64,000 nt of DNA from Lepidostoma basale. Lineage: Eukaryota > Arthropoda > Insecta > Trichoptera > Lepidostomatidae. The stretch spans positions 248,001 through 312,000 of the forward strand of contig JAHDVF020001045.1 of NCBI GenBank assembly GCA_022606425.2, written 5' to 3'. Shown here in pieces: positions 55,466-64,000 of the stretch. The stretch's first letter is position 1. Each line of letters starts with the position of its first letter. A program made the position numbers and the translations under genes. Below the pieces are notes generated by a model, which saw only the letters and a program-made list of their open reading frames with translations, had not been told where the DNA came from and ran no database searches.

Positions 55466-55599
55466 ATATACACTGTTTTTTCCACTTTTGAGTTTTTTTT
55501 ATTATTAGTTAACATATTAGTGCCAAGAGACTACGAATGACTTAAAGAGTCACGGAAAGAGCCATGTAAGGAATAAGCTTAGGATAAATAATAAGGAAT

Positions 55600-55800
55600 A
55601 AGAGAAAAAAACATAGGTCACTGACAACATCCACCGGGTAGCGACTCTAAAGTGGCAATGGGCAGGTCACGTAGCCAAAAGCTCGGACAAAAAATGGACA
55701 AGAAGACTGCTGACTTGGAGACCGAGAACGGCAAAGCGAAGTGCAGGGCGACCGCAACTACGGTGGAAAGATGACCTGAACAGACATGTCGGAATAACCT
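55600..55800 (+). mobile_element. LINE L-D-like fragment
   Basis: Decayed RVATLKWQWAGHVAKSSDKK, then LLTWRPRTAK and GRPQLRWKDDLNRHVG-like codons. It is the + counterpart of the L-D part at 42560. Confidence 0.65.
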
Positions 55801-55844
55801 AATTAAGAAAATTTAGAACAATAAAAAAAAACAATATAGTACAA

Positions 55845-56485
55845 TTAGAAACCAATAAAAACAAATTAAACAATTTAAATACCTTGGCAGCATTATCACT
55901 AAAGCGCCTGACCCGGACGTTGAAATAAAATGCAGAATTGAAGTCGCACGAGCTGCATTTAATAAAATGAGAACATTTTTTTGCAAAGATAATCTTGACT
56001 TGAAACTCCGACAAAGAATGATTAAATGTTATATATGGTCTGTTCTACTATATGACTGCGAAACCTGGAATCTGAAAATGAACGTAAAGAACCGGTTGGA
56101 AGCGTTCGAGATGTGGATATACCGCATAATGCTCCGTATTGCGTGGACCGATAGGGTCAGTAATGCAGACGTACTTCAGATAGCCAGAGCCAATAGAGAG
56201 CTGTTGTCGAGTGTGAAATATTTTTTTAGGTAAATAACTTGAAAGGTTTCATATTTGGGTCATGAGAAAAATACCAACTCCTTCGAATGATATTAATGGG
56301 TAGAGTGTAGGGACGTCGGGGAGTTGGTAGAAGGCAGCTGTCCTGGATGCGGAACATCAAAGAGTGGACAGGAATAACAAGAGTTCAGAATCTGTTCCAA
56401 GTGGCGCAGGATAGAGATGCCTTTGCTGCAGTGATCGCAAACGTTGGGGGTATCTGACACGACACCGAAAGAAGAAGAAGAAAAA
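55845..56485 (+). mobile_element. LINE L-F copy, 3' end
   Basis: FKYLGSIITKAPDPDVEIKC, AAFNKMRTFFCKDNLDLKLR, WSVLLYDCETWNLKMNVKNR and LEAFEMWIYRIMLRIAWTDR, then a decayed segment ending tctgacacgacaccgaaaga and (gaa)n. It joins directly to the L-D-like piece in an order similar to 42560-43340 (there inverted). Confidence 0.8.
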
Positions 56486-57114
56486 CAAATAATAATTTAT
56501 AATACGAGTATAAGAGATATATATGTTTTTTGAGGGCAGTCACACTATCGTGAAAAATATCCACATCCGAAGAGATGTGCTGTTTGAGATGATATGTTCT
56601 TTTTTCCTTTCAATATAGTGGTAAATAAACAAAAATTATCAGAGAACCCGCTCGACTGACAAAAATACGATTTTTGTTTATAGGAAGTTAAACATAAATT
56701 ATCCATTGGCGTTTGATTCAAAGCGAGTCCCATCAGATGTGAATAGAAATAACTGAATTTATGCAAGAAAAAATCCGGAGTAAGCGAGTGTTAGCGGAGG
56801 GAGAACTTGCTAATGGCTCCACTTTATAAATTCAGAAGTTGATGGTACTGGGAGAAGAATATCCACGGTGATTTTTTACTGCTGGAGTGAAGGCAAACTT
56901 TAAATTGGTCCCTTAACTTCCATGCCGATGTCTGCAAATACCGAACACCAACAGACTTACACTTTGAGTGCACACACCAGTGATTTATCAGGGACACCGA
57001 AAACATTATTTTTATAAACTTCTTCTACTAAGTTTAGCTCATATGACCTATTACTCACGGTGAGCTGCCTTGGTATTATGAAGTCCAACCACCCATCCAT
57101 CTCTTTTATTAACT

Positions 57115-57840
57115 ATTCAATGAACAATGATTTCAAATTGCATATTAAATAATTAATACGAATGAAAACGTGAGTTTTTTAGAATTATTATTATATTTTA
57201 TGACATGTTTCGCCCTTCTCAGGCATTATTAAATGTGACATTTAATAATGACATTTGATAATGTCATTCTTCTTCTGGGATTGGTTTGCAGCAATTTCCT
57301 CTATTATTCTCTTCCATTCTTCCCTGTCTTGTGCGGCTCTTTTGAAATCTGCATATGATGAGCAGCGCACGTCCACCAACAGGTCCTCCAGGTACTCTCG
57401 GCGTGGGCGTCCCCTAGAGTTTGTCCCCTCGATCATACCCTCCATTATGGCATGCAAGAGACCTTCTTGACGTATTACATGGCCGATCCATCTTGCACGC
57501 CTTTCGGACAAGGTCCTGAGGAGGTGCCTTCCTCCTTCGATTCCTTGAAGAACTTCCTCATTCGTGATGTGGTCTCTCCAGGAAATTCCAAAGAGTCTTC
57601 TATAGGACCACATCTCAAAAGCCTCTAGTCTCCGCTTATCCCTTTCGGATAGGCACCATGTCTCGCAGCCGTACATCAAGACACTCCATACATAGGTCAG
57701 GTCATTATCAAATGTTATTAAACATAAAATAAATTCGAAAAGACATTTGATAAAGCCTTAGAAGGGCGAAACATGTCATTCCCATAAAATATAATAAAAC
57801 TTCTAGAAAACTGACCTGTTCATTCGTATTAATTAATTAA
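57115..57840. mobile_element. MITE-1 copy interrupted by LINE L-F
   Basis: The left arm (aataattaatacgaatgaaa, tgacatgtttcgcccttctc) and right arm (gaagggcgaaacatgtcatt, cattcgtattaattaa) are intact. The loop is split by the minus-strand L-F copy at 57269-57700, with gtcatt on both sides. Confidence 0.85.
57269..57700 (-). mobile_element. LINE L-F insertion with clean C-terminus
   Basis: A 145-codon minus frame (57242-57679): MMYGCETWCLSERDKRRLEA, FEMWSYRRLFGISWRDHITN, RARWIGHVIRQEGLLHAIME, SRGRPRREYLEDLLVDVRCS and AQDREEWKRIIEEIAANQSQ, then KKN from the (GAA)-type tail. 5'-truncated. The lack of stops suggests a recent insertion. Confidence 0.9.
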
Positions 57841-57849
57841 TATATATTT

Positions 57850-57973
57850 GTTTTGTTCTTAAGCCGATCCTAACGTATGCAAATGGAGCATGAAATTGCC
57901 AAAAAGAAGGATGCAAGTAGAATGAATTAAGTAAAAATGAGATCTCTTAGATGAGTATGTAGTAAATCTGTAT
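57850..57973 (+). mobile_element. LINE L-A sliver
   Basis: Covers LKPILTYANGAXNCQKEGCK and MRSLRXVCSKSV-like codons and stops at ctgtataac, where an opposite-strand L-A tail begins. Confidence 0.65.
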
Positions 57974-58105
57974 AACTAACTAACTAACCATCACGCCGTC
58001 TCCCAGGAGGGGTAGGCAGAAATAATGGACCTCCACACTATTCTGTCCTGACATACTTCTCTCACATCCTCTACATTCAAACATATTGTCATGCTATAAA
58101 TAAAT
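57974..58105 (-). mobile_element. LINE L-A 3' end
   Basis: Minus strand, from the MTICLNVEDVREVCQDRIVW-like codons to gtgatggttagttagtta at the low-coordinate edge. It faces the + sliver. Confidence 0.8.
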
Positions 58106-58261
58106 AAAATATTTACTCAATATATATAATACTATACTAGATTGATTTGAATTTAAGTGTCATATTTTTGCTGGTTCTTATGATTCCACTTAGACTTAAT
58201 GTGGTAGTTTCCCGATGCTTTTCATATTTTCACAATTACTGTATACACATTTTTAGCGATT

Positions 58262-58430
58262 AATTCTCATTATATGTGATCGTTAGCTAATATATTGCCA
58301 TTTTATTGTCACGTGAATTCTACAGCAGACCAAAGACAGTGTGACTATCACACTGCCATCGCCGGGAATCGAACCCGGGACCTTCGGTGTGAAAGTTATA
58401 GCTCTTACCACTCTGCCACGAAAGTCATTA
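58262..58430 (-). mobile_element. tRNA-derived SINE
   Basis: On the minus strand: tggcagagtggtaagagct (A box), cccgggttcgattcccggcg (B box), then gcagtgtgatagtcacactg, attcacgtgacaataaaatg and gttaattctcat-like sequence. A and B boxes are both intact, so it is one of the best-preserved copies. Confidence 0.82.
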
Positions 58431-58589
58431 TTTAAAATTTTATTTATGTAATTAAAAAATCTGAAACATTGCAAATAAACCTAAATAGTTTATAACTTCT
58501 TATTCTCAATCGTATTTCTAATGATTGATGGGAGTGTCGTGTCCATTGTGTATTTGTGTATTACATTGACCATGGCACGTCATACCCTC

Positions 58590-58992
58590 TTGTCTTCCAC
58601 CTGTCTCAAGGCTGCAGCTAATAAGAGACCAGTCAGATCCCTGATTTGCCTCTACAAAATGTCGTAAGGCGCCATGTTGCATTTACAACAGCAATACTAC
58701 TATCAAGTCCAACTCTCTAGCGTCCATGAGAGGTCTTTTAAAGACCCCGCGAACCCCGGGCAATATGGCACATAATCCTAAGTGCCATAGCAGATAGAGA
58801 GAGGACGAATGGCGAGCTTCCAGCGCCATAAAACTGGATACACCCAGCTAAGGGAAGGTAACCCCGACAGAAAATCCTCCAGAGAAGGCAAGGGGATACC
58901 ACTCTGGATATTTTTCCCCAGGTCATCACTATGAAGGGTGATAGTCAACGTTAGGGAGTCCTGACATGACACAGATAGAAGAAGAAGAAGGA
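58590..58992 (+). mobile_element. Probable LINE 3' region with (GAA)n
   Basis: A GC-richer stretch ends gagtcctgacatgacacaga and then tagaagaagaagaagg, similar to the L-F end at 56445-56485 (tctgacacgacaccgaaaga). No clear protein motif. Inference from the tail. Confidence 0.4.
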
Positions 58993-59210
58993 TTAACTGT
59001 ATCTCAATAGAGACCAAGATGTAATTTTTTTTGGAGACAGAATATGGTAGTCGAGGCGTTTACAGGACTTATGACCTGTCATTGTTTACATGTGATCGCT
59101 TAACCCAACCAATGACAGGTCATAAGTCCTGTAAACGCCTCGACTACCATATTCTGTTTCCAAAAAAAATTACATCTTCGTCTCTATTGAGATACAATTA
59201 ATCCTTAAAT
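58991..59210. mobile_element. FB-2 foldback, near-perfect
   Basis: Arms of about 95 bases each: gattaactgtatctcaatag, aatatggtagtcgaggcgtt and tacaggacttatgacctgtc, mirrored on the right. The loop is about 25 bases (tttacatgtgatcgcttaac). Single-arm relatives lie at 39010, 48256 and 62885. Confidence 0.88.
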
Positions 59211-59649
59211 AATAAAATGAGCTTAATTGTACAAAATGAACAGTTTTGTATTTCTCGAATTCAATATAGATTTATAAGCTTTTAACGAGAACGTGGTGAG
59301 TATATTAGATTCTAGTATGAACAAAAAAAAGGTTCATAGAAGTACAACGAAGAGTGGTAAAATTTAATTTGAAACTTTGTGTTTTTTTACTCCTGTCGAC
59401 GTCTCCCCTGCTGTAGTTGTATCGGAAATGAATAACGGGCTGAAAACTATCAAATAATGCAGCTATTAAACGAACTGTGCAGGAAAAACCGTTGGCTGCA
59501 CTGGACGTGGAGTTGACCCAATTTAAAAATAACTCACGGTGATTAATGTTTCTAGGGAAATTCGTTAATCAATTCACAGCGTCATTTCAGATAACTTCGC
59601 TTACAGGTGGAATCTGTGAAATAGGATGACAATATACAAACATAAAAAA

Positions 59650-59840
59650 CAAAACTAACTAAGACACGTGTCTGTTTTCTAGAAGGTTTATTATATTTTA
59701 TGAGAAGGACACATTTCGTCTTTTAACTTCCACATTGTCAATAACCTTTGCAAAGCGAAACATATCAATCCCATAAAATACAATTAAACTTCTAGAGAAC
59801 AGATTTACATTAATATTGACTATATGTATATAATAAGGAG
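59650..59840. mobile_element. MITE-1, decayed
   Basis: gttttctagaaggtttatta (left) against aattaaacttctagagaaca (right), with gcaaagcgaaacatatcaat inside. Confidence 0.65.
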
Positions 59841-59867
59841 ACACAAAAAACCCAAGATAATTAAATT

Positions 59868-60148
59868 AAAATATGAATGAAGAAAGAATGGTAAAAAAAT
59901 TATATGTTAACGATGTAAATGGAACCAGAAATAGAGGAAGACCGAGAAAAAGTGGTACGATCAAATAAATCAAATATTGAATGTCGGCCATGTGAGGAGT
60001 CAGAGAAATCGACGCGCGTGCATGACACGATGTATAAATGTTGAGGAAGCGAGAGAAATATGTCAGGAAAGAAAAGTGTGGGAGTCCATTCTTTCTGCCT
60101 ACCCCTTCGGGGAGACGGCGTGATGGTTAGTTAGTTAGTTAGTTAGTT
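59868..60148 (+). mobile_element. LINE L-A fragment with long GTTA tail
   Basis: Starts near NEERMVKKLYVNDVNGTRN and ends ctttctgcctaccccttcgg, then gtgatgg(ttag)5. It has the longest tail in the window. One deletion breaks PRKTWYD. Confidence 0.88.
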
Positions 60149-60169
60149 AATTAATTAAAATATAAGACT

Positions 60170-60600
60170 ATCACAAGACCGGTAGTCACCTACGGCTGTT
60201 AGACATGGTCTCTAACGCAGAGAGAGGAAGGAAAATACTGAGAAAATTTTTTGGACCCACGCTGGAGGATGGGACTTACAGAATTAAAAGAAACCTTTAA
60301 CTTGAAGAACTGATTAATCATGAAACAGTAGTGAGATTCTGTAAGTCTCAACGCCTACGGTGGGCTGGCCATGTGGAAAGAATGTCAGAGGGTAGAACAC
60401 CACAAATTATATCCAGATGGATGCCCCGCGAAAAGATACGAAGAGGCAGACCGAGGAAAAGATGGGTGGATTGCGTGGAAGAAGATTGTGAGAAAATGGA
60501 AGGAGCTGGGGAATGGAGAGAGATGGCCAGAGACAGAAGTCAGTGGACCGTTGTGGAGGAGGCCAAGTCCCAAACCGGGATATAGCGCCGAGAAACGAAT
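60170..60600 (+). mobile_element. LINE L-G-like C-terminal fragment
   Basis: 84 codons (60331-60585): RFCKSQRLRWAGHVERMSEG, RTPQIISRWMPREKIRRGRP, RKRWVDCVEEDCEKM, then WREMARDRSQWTVVEEAKSQ and TGI. Upstream, decayed VTYGC, RKFFGP and INHETVV. A non-LTR family distinct from L-A, L-D and L-F. Confidence 0.82.
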
Positions 60601-60723
60601 GAATGAATTTATAATAAGGAGTTTTATACCATTCTTGACGTTCATATTTATAAATTACATTGTCTGGAAGTAGGGTATTAATACGAGTATCTGTTTACTG
60701 AACTGGTGGTGGCCGGCAGTGAG

Positions 60724-60872
60724 GATACATAACTAACTAACCATCACGCCATCTCCCCGGGTAGGCCAAAGAAATAGACTGCCACACGTTTTATATCTGA
60801 CATACTTCTCTAAATTCCTCAACATTCATACAGCGTGTCATGCAGCACGTCGACTTCTCCGACTCGTATAAA
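60724..60872 (-). mobile_element. LINE L-A 3' end
   Basis: Minus-strand copy from the YESEKSTCCMTRCMNVEEFR-like codons to gtgatggttagttag at the low-coordinate edge. Several bases of the tgcctacccc block are lost. Confidence 0.75.
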
Positions 60873-60936
60873 ACAATACTAATAATATGCATACATCAAA
60901 ACTGATGGTATTTGAGAAGGAATAATGTGTGACAAA

Positions 60937-61131
60937 AATTGACAAGACGACTGCTGACTTGGAGATAGTGGACGGCAAAGAGAAGTGCAGGGCGACCGCA
61001 ACTACGGTAGAAGGATGATCTGAACAGACACGTCGGAATAACCTGAATGCAGTTTGCACATGACAGAGTGACATGGAAGCGAACGTCCGGGAGTGGACGA
61101 GAACAGGCTGAGGAAGAAGAAGAAGAAGAAG
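60937..61131 (+). mobile_element. LINE L-D insertion with 13-bp duplication
   Basis: Starts at the KIDKTTADLEIVDGKEKC-like codons (gcagggcgaccgcaactacg) and ends ggctgaggaagaag(aag)n. aatgtgtgacaaa flanks it at 60924-60936 and 61132-61144, a perfect target-site duplication. 195 bases, severely 5'-truncated. It interrupts L-A sequence that continues at 61145. Confidence 0.9.
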
Positions 61132-61363
61132 AATGTGTGACAAATTGTGACATAAGTGCGAACGATGAGAAACTGGAGCAAGTTACAGAATTGATTTATC
61201 TGGGAGGCATGTATACAAGGTATGCAAAAATGGAGAAAGGCATCAAAAGGAGGGTCGGTGCTGGGAACAAAATAAATAGTGTTCTCAAATTCATAATGGA
61301 GCTCAATGCCAACCTAGCTTGGAGCTGGCAAAATAAGGATGAATGTTTAGTTAGTTAGTTACA
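61132..61363 (+). mobile_element. LINE L-A copy with internal deletion
   Basis: Reads CDISANDEKLEQVTELIYLG, GIKRRVGAGNKINSVLKFIM and SWQNKDEC, then jumps straight to tttagttagttagttac. Everything from the RT C-terminal domain to the 3' UTR is gone, yet the tail remains. Confidence 0.8.
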
Positions 61364-61399
61364 TAAATCTCCGTCGATGCCAGTCCCATGCCCAATGAA

Positions 61400-62045
61400 A
61401 AATAAGTGGGTTAGCGTTAAAGGTTAACAGTCTACAAACCACAAAAACAAACACAAGCTCAGAGTATAGATAAGAAAACCTCGGACAATGGACTGGGTAC
61501 TCTAGAAAACCAGAACATGAAAGAGAAAGCCTCACGGCTGAGGATATTAAAATAGGGAATAGGCAGCTAAGGAGATACTGGAGAGTCGAAGGATGTCCAA
61601 AGGATAGACACCACCAGACTTCCTTATATTGCATTACATAATCAGCCTCAAGAGACTCGTCCTTGTGGAAGACCTCCTAAAAGATACTTGGAATTCAGCT
61701 CACATGAGGAGCAATTCTGTAAGTCGCAACTAACGTAGAGTCACAACTCTGCTGAGCTGGTCATGTTATAAGAATGCCTGAAACTAGATTCCCAAAGAAA
61801 ATAGTGTACTCTCAGTTGATCCAAGAGAAATGTTCACACGCTTCAAAGAACTAAGATCCACAGTGAATTATGGGAAAAGACTGCAAAATACGGACCAAGA
61901 TGGAGAATAATAGTATGTGAAGGCACGCAGGACTTTGAAGCACAGCGCAGAGAAGACGCTTCGGAGAGAAGGAGGGAAGGCGAAGAAAAAGACAATCGGG
62001 AGACGGAGGTGGCTCCACTGCCAACGTCTTCCCATGCTCTAAGTT
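61400..62045 (+). mobile_element. Decayed LINE-like segment
   Basis: Scattered pieces such as GRPPKRYLEF, ELWEKTAKYGPRWRIIVCEG and an Arg/Glu-rich tail suggest the end of a non-LTR polyprotein. No continuous frame remains. Tentative. Confidence 0.4.
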
Positions 62046-62049
62046 TATA

Positions 62050-62880
62050 ATTTAATATAATTAACTTACATAATAAGAAATAACGTTAAAGGTTGTAATG
62101 AATGACGTGTTTTGCTTTGGTATTTTTACTGTATGAGGTAGAAGGCTTAGATATTGATTATGGAATCAATTATGGTCCCGATTCCAGACCGTTTTTATAA
62201 AGATGAGTTACTGTTTTTCTTTTATATTAATATATATGCAAAAATTCTATGAATAAAATCAATTTTTTAGATGGAATATTAAAATAAGTCATGATTAAAA
62301 AAAATCAAGTAAACATAAACAAGTTTATGAATGCCAAAAAATGCTTGATCTTGCAAATGGGAATAAAAAATATACCTCTTCTGGACTAATAGGTAGGGAT
62401 CTAAATATAGCGTACGTCTACAATACATAAACATGACTTTTTAAAAAATCATAAAATTCCCTGATTCCGTGGAAGTAATTATCCGGCTAATGTTGGCAAC
62501 TCTCCAGGGTCCGCCATCTTTCTTATTTCGTTTGCTTTAGTTACAAAAATACGTTTTGAGTCACTATCTCCTTTCGATATTATTTCTCAACCGTCTGGAA
62601 AGGCGTTAATATAAGAATTTTTCAAATCAACCTGTTTCAAAGTGTCTCTAATTAAAATTAACTCAACGATTGAAGGATAAGCTAATTTCATAATGTGAAG
62701 AGAAGTGGATAAGTAATTATTAAAGGTATTCAGACAAGGAAGTTGGCATTACTCCATGCGATGAGACATCTATGCCACGTGAGACACTACCACGTTACGT
62801 AGAGAAACATGGAAAGATGACGATGTCCTGGAAAAAATAGAACATTCTGGATCAAGAATTCGATGTCACGTATTGTATGG
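62050..62880. other. No gene recognised
   Basis: AT-rich. The block at 62470-62600 (ggctaatgttggcaactctc, agggtccgccatctttctta) is less AT-rich, but no exon or element is identified. Confidence 0.4.
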
Positions 62881-62884
62881 ATGT

Positions 62885-63120
62885 TAAGAATTAATTGTAT
62901 CTCAATAGAGACGAAGATGTAAATTATTTGGAAACAGAATATGGTAGCCGAGGCGTTTACAGGACTCATGGCCTGTAATTGGTTGGGTTAAGAAACACAA
63001 TACAACATTCCCCATTCCGCCCTTCTTATGAACACCACGTCTGACAACGCTCGTTTAACCCAACCAAGCCGTAATGGGTAAAATCCAGAATTTGTCTACA
63101 AGTATTTGAATACATTAAAA
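62885..63120 (+). mobile_element. FB-2 family, single-arm copy
   Basis: aattaattgtatctcaatag, aatatggtagccgaggcgtt, tacaggactcatggcctgta, then gaacaccacgtctgacaac, ending gtctacaagtatttgaatac. Same layout as at 48256. Confidence 0.68.
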
Positions 63121-63529
63121 AAAACAGAATGGATTTTAAGTTATTTACCATATTAACAGTTGTCTATCGATGCAGTCAGCCTCCATATGAATTGATCAAT
63201 TATCAATATTGTCACATTGATTTGGCTTTAGCTTTAATTGCACAAAATCAATAATAATAAAATATGCATTTTATTCCAAATTTCAAAGGCATCACTTTCC
63301 GAAATCTCAGAATGCAGTAATTGCAAAAACTCTTACTGCTAACCTCAAATGTTATAGGTACACATTATTAACACTTTGGCTGCGGTTAATTTCACATGCT
63401 TTACAGAGAACCTGAAAAGTAGCAAACTTTCGAAACCACAAAACTTTGTATTATATCTCATTTCTAAATAACAACAATTGTAGACATGCTGTAGAATATT
63501 TAGTTGGCAACACTGAAAGCATCACATGA

Positions 63530-63587
63530 ACACGGCTCCCGTGACCGACGCGGGGCTACCATTTTTGAATGGACACGGGAGCCGTGT
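63530..63587. repeat. Palindrome acacggctcccgtg
   Basis: acacggctcccgtg (63530-63543) and cacgggagccgtgt (63574-63587) are perfect inverted 14-mers around a 30-base spacer. ccgacgc occurs just inside the left arm and just after the right arm. Confidence 0.8.
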
Positions 63588-63719
63588 CCGACGCAGCGAT
63601 CGTGTTAAATGCATTTATTTAAAAAAAATATTTATTAATGAGAGTGTTTTTGATGTTTGTGGTTGTAATTTTGTTAAACTCCATTATAGATTATAATATA
63701 TGCACGATTGTTTAATAAC

Positions 63720-64000
63720 AATTATCTTCTCTGCCTAGTTCATCTCACTAAGTCATCAATCTTGCAGGTTCTGTGAATCTCTTCGTTTGGTATCCTATTT
63801 CTAAGGGTTCAACCCACGATATATCGCAATGTATTCATTTCTGTCATTCTGAGGAGATGTTTCGTTCTGACAGTGTCTGTTCTTTCTTCGATTCCGCAAG
63901 TCATTATGGGTCAGTTGCATGTTTTGTAGATCCTGACTTTACTCTCCACTAGCATATGCTTATTGTCCCAAACAGTGTCACTTGCTGCTTTATTAGTTTG
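63720..64000 (-). mobile_element. LINE C-terminal fragment, cut by window end
   Basis: Minus strand: NKAASDTVWDNKHMLVESKV, RIYKTCN, CGIEERTDTVRTKHLLRMTE, MNTLRYIVG, TLRNRIPNEEIHRTCKIDDL. Resembles the copies at 45700 and 48723 (TKxLLR..EM.TLR.I.G.TLRDR.RN..I). Confidence 0.7.

Noticed and set aside
57850..58105. Twin-priming inversion of one L-A copy
   Set aside because: The inverted piece lies on the tail side of the minus copy, not at its 5' side, so two separate copies fit better.

Overview
This is a eukaryotic, almost certainly insect, nuclear DNA window. It is AT-rich, has spliced exons with GT-AG introns, and is densely packed with decayed transposable elements. I see no bacterial operon, CRISPR array, rRNA or intact cellular tRNA gene. 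The insect order cannot be fixed from the sequence.

The one cellular gene I can name is the 3' part of TACC (transforming acidic coiled-coil protein) on the + strand. Nine exons (19726-19902, 22565-22655, 24757-24892, 26228-26311, 27362-27448, 32299-32492, 33943-34104, 34863-35012, 37506-37686) join with matching intron phases into 1262 bases. They encode 419 residues ending in a stop, and the 5' exons were not found. The first exons carry a TACC-type KFDPLL motif and Ser/Pro-rich linkers. The last four encode the TACC coiled coil, ending ICDDLILKVG. A 3' UTR probably runs to about 38830. TACC proteins act with Msps/XMAP215 and Aurora A at centrosomes and spindle microtubules (family knowledge). 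Two further in-frame segments (27226-27339 and 27592-27756) could be alternative exons that end the protein before the coiled coil.

The rest is transposon debris. The commonest repeat is a 5'-truncated LINE, called L-A here. Its RT C-terminus reads like GSLRWFGHMERM, then GRPRKTWHDQINQIL, and it ends in a GTTA-type or GTTT-type tail. About twenty copies lie on both strands. Other non-LTR families are L-C, L-D (WAAFGKLRH), L-F (RLEAFEMW), an L-G-like copy and a Jockey-like tail. There are also tRNA-derived SINEs, a SINE-like element sharing the L-A 3' end, and mariner/Tc1-like, pogo-like and hAT-like remnants. Foldback families are named FB-1 (29826), FB-2 (58991), FB-3 (24330, 49066) and MITE-1 (7137, 55205, 57115).

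Layout: 1-19.7 kb is repeats plus a few GC-richer unique islands; one, at 5472-5720, may be an exon of an unknown gene. 19.7-38.8 kb is TACC with repeat-filled introns. 38.8-64 kb is a nested repeat graveyard holding a 1.3 kb pogo-like element (50252-51552). I found no clear new multi-gene system. The most interesting items are the SINE-like element with a LINE tail, the tRNA-like foldback next to a TACC exon, the pogo-like element with many subterminal copies of its terminal motif, and the possible short TACC isoforms.
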